NCBI GenBank assembly: GCA_016709875.1 | Contig: JADJLZ010000002.1 | Coordinates: forward strand, 124,001-188,000 | From: Planctomycetota bacterium | GTDB lineage: Bacteria; Planctomycetota; UBA1135; GCA-002686595 | DNA: 64,000 bases | Direction: 5' to 3' | Program-made: the position numbers and the translations under genes | The notes under the pieces: model-generated | Seen by the model: the letters and a program-made list of their open reading frames with translations, nothing else | Told to the model about the DNA's origin: nothing | Databases searched by the model: none | In this document: positions 33,556 through 41,884 of the stretch, piece after piece | Layout: each line of letters opens with the position of its first letter | Numbering within the stretch: the first letter of the stretch is position 1

Positions 33556-34080
33556 CTACTTCACGATCGTCCCGCACGCGAAGCGCGCGCCGGCATTCCC
33601 CGTCGGGTCCGTTTTGTTGTCATCCGGCTGCAAGTGGATCATCACGCACGTCCCGCCGACCTTGAAGAGCGAGTTCACGGCACCCTCCTCGAGCGAGACC
33701 AGCCGCGCGAGCACTTCGACGTGCGCCGTGCCGTCGGCTTTGACCTCGATGTTCGGCAGATCGCCCGCGTGCGGGCCTTCCGGGTTCTCGAGCCCGTGCT
33801 TGCGGCCGTAGGGATTGAAGTGCGGACCGGCGGAATTGAACGCCTTCTCCTCGCCGGCGTGGCACTCGCCGTTGTTGTGGATGTGCATCGCGTGCGTGCC
33901 GGGAGGCGCGCCGTGCAGGTCGAGCACGATCCACACGCCGTCGCGCACCTGCGAGAGCTCGGCATGGCCGACCTTCTTGTTGGCGTTGTCGATCAGGTCG
34001 GCGTGCGCCGTCTTCTGGCCGAGGCCGAAGACGGAGCAGGAAGAGAGGGCGAAGAGGGAGAGGACGAGAATCGTGCGCAT
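33556..34080 (-). CDS. sodC: Cu/Zn superoxide dismutase, lipoprotein form
   Basis: The product (174 residues) has a lipoprotein signal (TILVLSLFALSSCS) and the SodC fold. Copper and zinc ligands are visible in THAMHIHNNGECHAGE, GPHFNPYGRKHGLENPEGPH, AGDLPNIEV and CVMIHLQPDDNKTDPTGNAG; the last Cys is in ARFACGTI. The disulfide pair (C in GEC and C in FACG) is intact. It converts superoxide to hydrogen peroxide and oxygen at the cell surface. It follows the GT2 gene by 39 bp. Confidence 0.92.
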   Translation of the reverse strand: MRTILVLSLFALSSCSVFGLGQKTAHADLIDNANKKVGHAELSQVRDGVWIVLDLHGAPPGTHAMHIHNNGECHAGEEKAFNSAGPHFNPYGRKHGLENPEGPHAGDLPNIEVKADGTAHVEVLARLVSLEEGAVNSLFKVGGTCVMIHLQPDDNKTDPTGNAGARFACGTIVK

Positions 34081-34119
34081 GGGAGGCTCCTGGGTTGCAA
34101 GGAGCCTATTCCGCGCGCC

Positions 34120-35085
34120 TCACAAGCGCGAGCGCTTCTCGACCAGATCCGCGAGCGTCCCGACGGCGAGAATGTGCAGGAAGGCGATGAAGAGGATCAC
34201 CGTCTTGTCGGAGAGGTTCGCGGGCGTGATCACGAAGCAGTCGTAGTACAGCGACGCCGCGAGACCCAATCCGATCAGCACCGCGATGGGGACGAAGACC
34301 TTGAGCGGATTGAAGTACATCACGGTCCGCAGGATCAGCGCCGTGAAGCCCAGCGTGTCGCGGATCGGGCGGATCTTCGAGGCGCCCGAGCGCTTGGCGT
34401 AATTGATCGGCACGTAGTCCACGCGGTGGTCGTTCGTCAGCGACGCGAGCGTGATCGTGGTCGTGAAGGAGAAGCCGCTGGGCAGAATCGGCCGGTAGGC
34501 GAGCACGAGCTCGCGCCGGATCGCGCGCAGGCCCGAGTTCAGGTCGGGGATCGGCGTGCCGGCGAGGAACGAGGCGAGGCGGCGCAGGAAGGCCTTGGCC
34601 GGCCGGCGCACGAGCGGGATGTTGACCTCGGCGCCGGTGCGCGAGCCGACCGCCATGTCGGCGCCATCGTCGATGCGCGCGAGCAGCTTCCCGATCATGT
34701 CCTCGGGGTAGGTGCCGTCGCCGTCGGTGATCACGACCACGTCGTGGCTCGCGCGCGCGAAGCCGGTCTTGAGCGCGGCGCCGTAGCCGCGGTTGGCGAG
34801 GTGCTTCTCGACGCGCAGCTTGGGGAAGCGCGACTTCAGGCGCTCGAGTACGGCAGCGGTGCCGTCGGTCGAGCCGTCGTCGACGACGAGGATCTCGAGC
34901 GGCACCTCGAGCGCGAGCGCGTCGAGGCGGCTGACGACGCCTTCGATGCCGTCCTCTTCGTTGAAGGCCGGCACGACGATGGTGACACCGCGCGCGGTCA
35001 GGCTCTGCTTGGGATCCGGATCGATGGAAGGCTCCGTGGAGGCTGGCGGCGGAGGATAGCGGAGCGCGAGGGCCGAGTCATGCAC
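34120..35085 (-). CDS. family 2 glycosyltransferase (dolichol-phosphate mannose synthase-like) with C-terminal membrane helices
   Basis: The 321-residue product has the GT-A start VTIVVPAFNEEDGIEGVVSR, LEILVVDDGSTDGTAAVL, NRGYGAALKTGF and the metal-binding site VITDGDGTYPEDM. Acceptor-side motifs DLNSGLRAIRRE and YAKRSGASKIRP follow. Two hydrophobic helices at the C-terminus (PLKVFVPIAVLIGLGLAAS and TVILFIAFLHILAVGTLAD) anchor it. It transfers a sugar from a nucleotide sugar to polyprenyl phosphate. Its start overlaps the mutY stop by 8 bp. Confidence 0.9.
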   Translation of the reverse strand: MHDSALALRYPPPPASTEPSIDPDPKQSLTARGVTIVVPAFNEEDGIEGVVSRLDALALEVPLEILVVDDGSTDGTAAVLERLKSRFPKLRVEKHLANRGYGAALKTGFARASHDVVVITDGDGTYPEDMIGKLLARIDDGADMAVGSRTGAEVNIPLVRRPAKAFLRRLASFLAGTPIPDLNSGLRAIRRELVLAYRPILPSGFSFTTTITLASLTNDHRVDYVPINYAKRSGASKIRPIRDTLGFTALILRTVMYFNPLKVFVPIAVLIGLGLAASLYYDCFVITPANLSDKTVILFIAFLHILAVGTLADLVEKRSRL

Positions 35086-36151
35086 GCGACAAGGGAGAAG
35101 CGCAGCGTCCGCGCAGGGCTTTGCGCGTCATCCCGGTCAGGGCCAGGCCTGAGGCGTCCCCTGCGGTAGCCCAGCACCAGCCCGCACCGCGCGGCTGCGC
35201 GGCGAGTTCCCCGCGCCGAAGCACGACCTGGATGCGGTGGTGCGTGATCGTGTGGCGCAGCCGACCGAGCTCTTCGCCCTCGCGCAGGAGCACGCGCCCG
35301 GCCTGCAGCGGCCAGTGCGCGGAAAAAAGGTGCTCGGAGCCCAGTTCGCGCGTCGGCAGCTCCCACATCAGGGCCATGCGCCCTTCGTGCGCGGCGCGCT
35401 GGTGCAGGAGGATCCGCCCGCTGCGCTCGACGAGCAGCGCCTCGAGTTCGACCTCCAGGCCTGGCTTGCGCGCCTTGGGCGCGGGGAATTCCGCCGCCCG
35501 GCCGAGCGCGCGCGCGGCGCAGTCCGCCTCCCAGGGGCAAAGCCCACAGCGCGGCTCGCGCGGCAGGCAGACCAGCGCGCCGAGCTCCATCAGCGCCTCG
35601 TTCCACTCTCCCGCTCCCTTCGCGCGCGGCACGAGCTCGCGCGCGAGCTCCCAGGCGCGCTCCTTGAGCGACGACGAGCCTAGGGCGCCCGGCAGCGCGA
35701 AGAGGCGCGCGAAGACGCGCTCGACGTTGCCGTCCACGAGCGCCTCGGGGGCGTCGAAGGCGAGGCTCGCGATCGCGCCGGCGGTGTAGGGGCCGATCCC
35801 GGGCAATTCGAGCAGACCCGTGCGCGTGCTGGGGAATACGCCGCCCAGCTCCGCGACGATCGAGCGCGCAGCCTGGTGCAGCGTGCGTGCACGGCGGTAG
35901 TAGCCCAGGCCGCTCCAATGCGCGAGCACGTCCTCCTCGCGCGCCGCGGCGAGCGCCTCGACGTCGGGAAAACGGGCCAGGAAGCGCTCGAAATACGGGA
36001 TCACGGTCGCGACGCGTGTCTGCTGCAGCATCGCCTCGCTGATCCAGACCCGGTACGCGTCGCGGCGCTCGCGCCAGGGCAGCGCGCGCCGCTCGGCGCG
36101 GAACCAGCGCAGGAGACGTGCTCGGGCGCGAGGGGCGAGGGGTGTCGGCAC
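35078..36151 (-). CDS. mutY: A/G-specific adenine glycosylase MutY
   Basis: GTG at 36149-36151 is the likely start, giving 357 residues; the open frame upstream to 36304 is antisense to another gene. The catalytic Glu lies in ISEAMLQQTRVATV, the helix-hairpin-helix in LPGIGPYTAGAIA and the catalytic Asp in LVDGNVERV. The [4Fe-4S] loop is CLPREPRCGLCPWEADC, with the C-x6-C-x2-C-x5-C spacing. The C-terminal NUDIX-like 8-oxoG-recognition domain is present (LMWELPTREL). It removes adenine opposite 8-oxoguanine. It overlaps the GT2 gene, so the two are co-transcribed despite unrelated roles. Confidence 0.93.
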   Translation of the reverse strand: MPTPLAPRARARLLRWFRAERRALPWRERRDAYRVWISEAMLQQTRVATVIPYFERFLARFPDVEALAAAREEDVLAHWSGLGYYRRARTLHQAARSIVAELGGVFPSTRTGLLELPGIGPYTAGAIASLAFDAPEALVDGNVERVFARLFALPGALGSSSLKERAWELARELVPRAKGAGEWNEALMELGALVCLPREPRCGLCPWEADCAARALGRAAEFPAPKARKPGLEVELEALLVERSGRILLHQRAAHEGRMALMWELPTRELGSEHLFSAHWPLQAGRVLLREGEELGRLRHTITHHRIQVVLRRGELAAQPRGAGWCWATAGDASGLALTGMTRKALRGRCASPLSRA

Positions 36152-36200
36152 GACTGTGCATCCTATCGAAGTGCGCTCGGGGGAAACGTACCTTGGCCGC

Positions 36201-38702
36201 ATGCGCAACCTGCTCTTCGGAGCCCTCGCCGGCCTGCTGCTCTCGCTGCTGCGCGCGCCGCTCGGCATCGACTTCCTGCAGATCCCCGCCGTCGAGGGGC
36301 ACACGGCACTGGGGATCCGCGCGGTCGCGCTGGTCGTGATCGCGGGCGGCGTGCTCTCGAACGTCTACAGCGCGGTCACCTCGCGCATGCTGCTCGGCGC
36401 GCTGATCGGGTACGCAGGCCACGGTCTGCTGCTCGGCTCGGGCTGGGCGCCGCACTCGCGCCTGGGGCTCGTCGTCTGCGCCGTCGCCGGCCTGCTCGCG
36501 CTGGTCTGGGTCGCGCGCGGCATGGGCGAGCGGGAAGAGCCCGCGGGCGGCGTGCCGATGCCCGCGGCGAGCTTCGGCGAGATGCTCGGACTCGCGGTCG
36601 CGGGTGCGGGCCTCGCGCTGGGCCTGGAGATGGTCGCGCGGCACCTGCGCCTGCACGGCGGACAGCTCGCGGGCGACGATTCGGTCTTCGGCAGCGTGCT
36701 GCTCGCGCTGCTCTTCGTCGGCTCGGCCGCGTTCGGGTGGATGGCGCGCCTGGTGTTGTGGCGGCGCTTCGCGCCGGGGGTGCTGCTCGCGGCCGCGGGC
36801 GCGGCGCTCTACATCAGCCTGCACTCGATCGCCACGCTGCTCAGCAACGCCGGCCTGCGCAGCTACCTGCACACCTTCGGGCTCGACACCGCGCAGCACG
36901 CGACGCCCGCCTACGACGCGCTGGTCGCGGCCGCGTTCTTCGTCGCGCCCGCCTTCGCGCTCGGAGCCGCGCTGCGCTCTCTCTCGGGACGCAAGCGCAT
37001 TTTCGCGCTGCTCGTCGGAGGAGCGGCGGGCCTGTGCCTCGTGCCCGAACTCTTCAGTGGCTCGGTCGGCGCGACCGCCGACGACAAGCAGACCTTCGCA
37101 GCGCAGTACCTCGCGATCGCGTCGATCGCCGCGGCCTGCGGGGGCGCGTGCGCGATCCTGTGCCTGCCGGGCAAGCCCTCGCTGCCGCGCTGGGCCGCGA
37201 TCCTGCTCGCGCTCGCGTGCGGATTGCCCTCGGGGCTGATCGAGGTCTCGCAGGAGAGCGTGCTCGCGCCCTGGAGGCGCGCTCCCGTGCTGCCCTACCT
37301 GCACTTCGACACGGCGGAGGGACTGCTGACGGTCGAGGGACCGCTGCAGCCGCCGGGCGCGTCGCCACTGCTCAACAAGGCGGTCACGCTCGAGCGGCGC
37401 ACGCTCGTCCCCGGCCCCGAAGACACGCGCGCCGACCTCGTGCGCGTCGATCTCGCGCTCGCACGGCTCCCCCAGACCTCGCCGGACGCGAAAGAGCGCT
37501 GCGCGCTCGTCGTCGGGCAGCTGACGCCGCTGCTCGCGCACAAGCTCGTCAGCGCGGGATTCACGCAGATCGACCGCAGCGCGGCCTGGTGGGACGCGAT
37601 GGCGCGCGTCGAGCAGGAGCTCTTCGGCGAACTTCCCCGGCCCAAGGGCGAGGCCATCGCGCCGCGCGTCGCGCGTGAGCGCATCGACGCGGGCCGCTAC
37701 GACTTCGTCTACCTGCCGCGCGTCTACGGCGAGGCGCCCGAGTTGCGGCTGCCCGCATTGCCGGAGAAGACGGTGCTCGTCGCCTGGCTCGACGTGGCGA
37801 GCCGGTTCGATTCCTCGGACCTGGGCGCGCGCATCCTGCTCAGCGCGATGGGTCTGGACGACCCGAGCGTGGGCCTGGTCGTGCATGGCCGTGAAGCGGA
37901 CGCGTCCGAGGAGTACTCGCCGCAGTTCGTCGCCGCGGGAAGCCCCGCGCGCGCGCCGCTGCCGATCGCGTGGATGGCACGCAGCGAGGAGCAGCGCCGC
38001 GACCTGGCGCGCGCGCGCCTGTTCGAGCGCCTCGCGCTCGCCGCGCGCGGCACACAGGATGAGCCGCTGCTGCGTGGCCTCGCCGCGGTCTACACCGCGC
38101 AGACAGGATCTTCGCCCTTCGATTCGGAGGCCGAGCGCTTCGAGCTGCCGAGCGAGGCCCTGACACTCTTGCGCGACGCGGCGCTCGCACGCAAGCCCAA
38201 CGGCTTTGTCGTGCAGATGTGGGAATGGCTCGGGCAGGTGCTCGTGCGCAAGCGCTGGGTCCCGCAGATCTACGAGTACGTCGCGCCGATCGCGAAGGCC
38301 TGGGCGCCCTGGCCCGCGCTCGAACGCGTGCTCGCGCGCGCCGACGCCGAGTCGCTCGAGTTCGCGAGCGCCAAGCAGCGCCTCGACACGCTGCGCGAGA
38401 GCGAGCAGGCGCGCGACCCCGACTTCTGGGTCGAACTCGGCGATGTCGAGGAACAGCTCGGACACGCGAGCGAGTCCATCGCGGCCTGGCGCAAGTGCTG
38501 CGAGCTGCAGCCCGGCCATCCCGCGGGCACGCGCAAGCTCGCGCTGGCGCTCGTGCGCGCGGGCGACCCCGAGGGCAAGACGCTGGTCGAGAAGATGCTG
38601 CAGGCCAGGCCGCGCGACGAAGAGCTCAAGCTCTACCTCGGTCCGGGGCCCTATCCCGAGCCGAAGAAGGGTTTCGAGCCCGAGAACACGCACGTTCGCT
38701 GA
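36201..38702 (+). CDS. large membrane protein with degenerate spermidine-synthase-like domain and TPR-like C-terminus
   Basis: The start at ATG 36201 gives 833 residues. Residues ~1-370 contain about ten hydrophobic segments. The next ~280 residues are soluble, and phrases such as YLHFDTAEGLLTVEG, RADLVRVDLALARLPQTSP, ALVVGQLTPLLAHKLVSAGF and RIDAGRYDFVYLPRVYGEAP recall the layout of membrane-fused polyamine aminopropyltransferase-like proteins. The nucleotide-binding GGG-G motif is missing, so it may be inactive. The last ~120 residues have TPR-like helices (FWVELGDVEEQLGHASESIA, AWRKCCELQPGHPAGTRKLA). The TGA at 38700-38702 abuts the stop of the convergent sigma-fusion gene. The function is unknown. 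Confidence 0.6.
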   Translation: MRNLLFGALAGLLLSLLRAPLGIDFLQIPAVEGHTALGIRAVALVVIAGGVLSNVYSAVTSRMLLGALIGYAGHGLLLGSGWAPHSRLGLVVCAVAGLLALVWVARGMGEREEPAGGVPMPAASFGEMLGLAVAGAGLALGLEMVARHLRLHGGQLAGDDSVFGSVLLALLFVGSAAFGWMARLVLWRRFAPGVLLAAAGAALYISLHSIATLLSNAGLRSYLHTFGLDTAQHATPAYDALVAAAFFVAPAFALGAALRSLSGRKRIFALLVGGAAGLCLVPELFSGSVGATADDKQTFAAQYLAIASIAAACGGACAILCLPGKPSLPRWAAILLALACGLPSGLIEVSQESVLAPWRRAPVLPYLHFDTAEGLLTVEGPLQPPGASPLLNKAVTLERRTLVPGPEDTRADLVRVDLALARLPQTSPDAKERCALVVGQLTPLLAHKLVSAGFTQIDRSAAWWDAMARVEQELFGELPRPKGEAIAPRVARERIDAGRYDFVYLPRVYGEAPELRLPALPEKTVLVAWLDVASRFDSSDLGARILLSAMGLDDPSVGLVVHGREADASEEYSPQFVAAGSPARAPLPIAWMARSEEQRRDLARARLFERLALAARGTQDEPLLRGLAAVYTAQTGSSPFDSEAERFELPSEALTLLRDAALARKPNGFVVQMWEWLGQVLVRKRWVPQIYEYVAPIAKAWAPWPALERVLARADAESLEFASAKQRLDTLRESEQARDPDFWVELGDVEEQLGHASESIAAWRKCCELQPGHPAGTRKLALALVRAGDPEGKTLVEKMLQARPRDEELKLYLGPGPYPEPKKGFEPENTHVR

Positions 38703-41390
38703 TCAGGGCAACTCGAGCTCGACCGGGCTCTCTTCGCCGGCGCGCACGTTGACGCGCGGGAACGCTGTCGCGGCCTCGATGCGCTGGCCGTCCCTCCACG
38801 GGTGGAGCTCGTATTCGCCCGGTTCGAGCACCTCGGAACGCCCGCTGTCGCCCTCGATGCGGATCCACACCGACTCCGCACCCTCGCGCGCGAGCTCGAT
38901 GGCCACCGACTTCGCCGAGACATGCGCGAGATGCACCGAGACCAGGCCGCCGCGCTTCACGTGCAGATCGCCGAAGTCCCAATTCGCGTCTGGCTCGAGC
39001 ATCGCCTTCTCGGTCCGCAGCACGCAGTAGCCCGTCGGATTCGCGTAGACGAGGTACTCCCCCCCCGGCATCGGACCGAGGTCGAAGCGCCCGTCCGGCC
39101 CGGCGCTCGAGGTCGGCGAGATGTTCGCGCCGGAGCGCATCAGGGTGAAGTTCGCGCCCGCGATCGGATTGCCGTCCTCGTCGACGAAGCGCCCCCTCAC
39201 GCGACAACTCGGGAGCATCGCCGCATCGATCGTCACGAGCAGCGGCGCGCCGCCCGGCGTCGCCTCGAAGCTGACGACCGGATAGAGGCTCGCGTCGGGC
39301 GCGTGCACGCGGATCTTGTACTTCACGTCCGCGCAGCCGCCGAACTCGAAGCTCCCGTCGGCCTTGGGCGCCGTGCTCTGCGCGTAGGAGGACTTCTCCC
39401 AGTCGGCGGATTCGCAGTACATCCACCACTTCGAGAAGTCGATGCCCGGCGCGACGAGCTGGCCGCGGATCGCGAGGCCCTTTCCGAGCACCGGATTCCA
39501 GACGAGCTCCGCGCCGGGCGCGCCGACGAGCTTCGCGTGCGCGTCCTCGAAGCCCGTCGCGCTCGCACTCACGTCGAACGCGCCCGCGGGCAGATCTCTC
39601 ACGCTGAAGTTGCCGTCTGAGTCGCTCGTGCGCGTGCGCTGGGCGAACCCGTATTCACCATTGCCTTCGATCCCCACCTTGAGCGGCTTGCCCTCGGAAT
39701 CGCGCGCACGGCCGCGCAGCGTCGTGCCCTTCTGCATGCGGATCACCAGCGTCGCGCTCGCGCCCTCGCTGGTCTCGACCTCGCCCCGCCACGGCGCGCA
39801 GCCGCGGGCGCGCGCCTGCACCTGCAGCTTCCCTACGGGCGTCCCCGCCGCGCGAAAGTGGCCCGCGCCGTCCGTGAGCACGAGCTGCGCTGCCGGAGGC
39901 CGTCCCTGCTGGCCGTCGGCGAGTACGCGCTGCTCGAAGGCCTCGGGATCGCCGACGAGCACCTGCGCGTGGGGCAGAGGCTCGCCGCGCGGGTCGAAGA
40001 CCTGGCCCTCGACCGAGGCGCCCGTGCCGTCGAAGACGATGCGCACGCCCTCGACGTCGGCGTACTCGCCCAGGATCTGCACCTGCGCGCTCGGCGCGTG
40101 CAGCGGCGCGCGTGCGGTGATCCAGCACAGTCCGCTGGAGTAGGAGCGGATGTGAAAGGTCCCGTCGCTGGCCGAGCGATCGACGCTGTAGCCGTTCCAG
40201 CCGTTGCCCATGCCGTCGATCAGGATCTCCGCGCCCGCGACCGGCCGACCGTCGTGCTCAACCACGATGCCGGAGATGTCGAAGCCGCGCGGGAGTGTGA
40301 GCTCGATCGTCGCCTGCTCGCCCGCCTTGACCATGCAGTTGCCTTCCGGGCCGCGATCGAGGTAGGCCGAGACGCGGCCGGGCGGCAGGTCCTCGCACAG
40401 GCAGGTCCCGTCTTCGCCCGTGCGCACGTCGTGCGTGTCAACGTAGAAATCCTCGGCGCCGTTGCAGTAGATGCGCGCGACCACGCCCGCCGCCGGCGTT
40501 CCATCGTGCCAGTGCAGTTTGAGCAGCACGCTGCTGTCCGTCGCGCTCGGGAGAGGCGCCGAGACGGGCTCCGAAGCGACCTCGCTGCGCTGCTCAGGTT
40601 CAGAAGCACTTGCCGAATCGGTGTTCGCGCTCGACTCGAGCTGCTCGGGAGCGGGCACCGAAACCTGCGGCGCGGACGGCGGGTGCAGTGGCTCAACTTG
40701 CCGGGAGACGAAGAAGACCGTCGTCGCGAGCGCGACGACCACAGCAGCGGCGAGGATTTTCTTCAGTGTGCTCAAGGCCAGGACTCCAGGAATGGCGCCG
40801 CCCACCAGCGTGAACGCGGCGCCGACGAGGCTCGGGGGTTCGATCTTCAATCCGCAGACGAGCGCGAGGCACCACGCGCCGTTCCGGCCGCGCGCGTCGC
40901 GCTCCAGCCGTCCGCGCAATTCGGCGAGACCGCGCTTCACGCGCGTGCGCACGGTCTCGAGGGGAATCCGCAATCTGCGCGCGATCTCGCGCGGCGGGAG
41001 CTCCTCGGTGAAGCGCAAAATCATCACCGAGCGCACGGGCTCGTCGAGAGCCAGGAGATGCTCGACGAGCCAGCGCCGCAGGTCTTCGCGAGCGAGGATC
41101 TCCGCGGGCGTCGGCACCGCGTCCTGGGAGCGCGCGGCGCGTTGCTCGCGCGCCTGCCGGCGCGAACGCGAGCGGTAGGCCTTCGAGGCGAGGTTGCGCA
41201 CGACCGCCGCGAGCCAACCGCGCATCGAGTGCGGATCGCGCGGAGCGTTCTCGAGCGCCGCGAGCAGGACGTCCTGTTCGAGGTCGCGCGCGAGCTCGCG
41301 GTCGAAGACCAGCGAGCGCGCCAGCGCACGCACATAGGGCGCGTGCTCGAGCACGAGCGCCGGATCGCGGTCGGAGGGAGGAACGCTCAC
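38703..41390 (-). CDS. ECF sigma factor fused to a membrane anchor and extracytoplasmic beta-sandwich repeats
   Basis: The 895-residue product starts at a GTG. Residues ~10-75 are sigma region 2 (YVRALARSLVFDRELARDLE, MRGWLAAVVRNLASKAYRS). Residues ~103-160 are region 4 (ALDEPVRSVMILRFTEELPP, REIARRLRIPLETVRTRVKR). Residues ~188-228 hold one or two hydrophobic segments (GAAFTLVGGAIPGVLAL, ILAAAVVVALATTVFF). An acidic Ser/Pro/Glu linker follows, and then ~600 residues of carboxypeptidase-regulatory-like/Ig-fold repeats (GIVVEHDGRPVAGAEILIDG, VEGQVFDPRGEPLPHAQVLV, VRGRFVDEDGNPIAGANFTL). The frame is continuous, with no indel at the joins. As built, the sigma domain would be held at the membrane and the repeats would be outside. 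It ends a run of minus-strand genes and follows DUF1801 by 63 bp. Confidence 0.85.
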   Translation of the reverse strand: MSVPPSDRDPALVLEHAPYVRALARSLVFDRELARDLEQDVLLAALENAPRDPHSMRGWLAAVVRNLASKAYRSRSRRQAREQRAARSQDAVPTPAEILAREDLRRWLVEHLLALDEPVRSVMILRFTEELPPREIARRLRIPLETVRTRVKRGLAELRGRLERDARGRNGAWCLALVCGLKIEPPSLVGAAFTLVGGAIPGVLALSTLKKILAAAVVVALATTVFFVSRQVEPLHPPSAPQVSVPAPEQLESSANTDSASASEPEQRSEVASEPVSAPLPSATDSSVLLKLHWHDGTPAAGVVARIYCNGAEDFYVDTHDVRTGEDGTCLCEDLPPGRVSAYLDRGPEGNCMVKAGEQATIELTLPRGFDISGIVVEHDGRPVAGAEILIDGMGNGWNGYSVDRSASDGTFHIRSYSSGLCWITARAPLHAPSAQVQILGEYADVEGVRIVFDGTGASVEGQVFDPRGEPLPHAQVLVGDPEAFEQRVLADGQQGRPPAAQLVLTDGAGHFRAAGTPVGKLQVQARARGCAPWRGEVETSEGASATLVIRMQKGTTLRGRARDSEGKPLKVGIEGNGEYGFAQRTRTSDSDGNFSVRDLPAGAFDVSASATGFEDAHAKLVGAPGAELVWNPVLGKGLAIRGQLVAPGIDFSKWWMYCESADWEKSSYAQSTAPKADGSFEFGGCADVKYKIRVHAPDASLYPVVSFEATPGGAPLLVTIDAAMLPSCRVRGRFVDEDGNPIAGANFTLMRSGANISPTSSAGPDGRFDLGPMPGGEYLVYANPTGYCVLRTEKAMLEPDANWDFGDLHVKRGGLVSVHLAHVSAKSVAIELAREGAESVWIRIEGDSGRSEVLEPGEYELHPWRDGQRIEAATAFPRVNVRAGEESPVELELP

Positions 41391-41453
41391 GGGAATGGAG
41401 TCCCCGCGGATCCTACTTCCGGTTCAGGCTTCCGCGAATTCCGTGCACGCCGC

Positions 41454-41873
41454 CTAGGACTTGCCCCAGCCCGGCAGGTGGGCTGCCTGGCGGATCCACT
41501 TCGCCATCTGCACCTCGTCGAGATCGTCCTCGTGGATGTCGATCCAGCGCGCGTCCTTGCCCGTGCCCCCGCCCGGGACGGGCCGCAGCGATGTGCCCGC
41601 GAAGAAGCTCACCTTGACGTACTTCGTGAACGTGTGGAAGCCGAGGAACCAGCCCTGGCCCTCGAGGCCGTAGAAGGGCGAGTTCCACTTGACCGCTTTG
41701 CGCACGCCCGGGACGTTGCGCGTGACGAGCGCGTCGAGCCGGCGCCCGACCTCGCGCTTCCAGCCCGGCATGGCCGCGATGTACGCCCGCACGGGTGCGT
41801 CGCCGTCGGCCTTCGCGATGCGCGGGTTTCCGCCGGTGAGGAGCACGGGTTTCTTCGACTTCCTGGCGGCCAT
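41454..41873 (-). CDS. DUF1801 domain protein
   Basis: From ATG 41871-41873 the product is 139 residues. The conserved core is VRAYIAAMPGWKREVGRRLD, VRKAVKWNSPFYGLEGQGWF, LGFHTFTKYVKVSFFAG and ARWIDIHEDDLDEVQMAKWI, the complete YdhG/DUF1801 fold. The function is unknown; related proteins include iron-binding frataxin-like YdhG. It starts 11 bp after the S41 protease gene. Confidence 0.88.
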   Translation of the reverse strand: MAARKSKKPVLLTGGNPRIAKADGDAPVRAYIAAMPGWKREVGRRLDALVTRNVPGVRKAVKWNSPFYGLEGQGWFLGFHTFTKYVKVSFFAGTSLRPVPGGGTGKDARWIDIHEDDLDEVQMAKWIRQAAHLPGWGKS

Positions 41874-41884
41874 GGAATCCGCTC

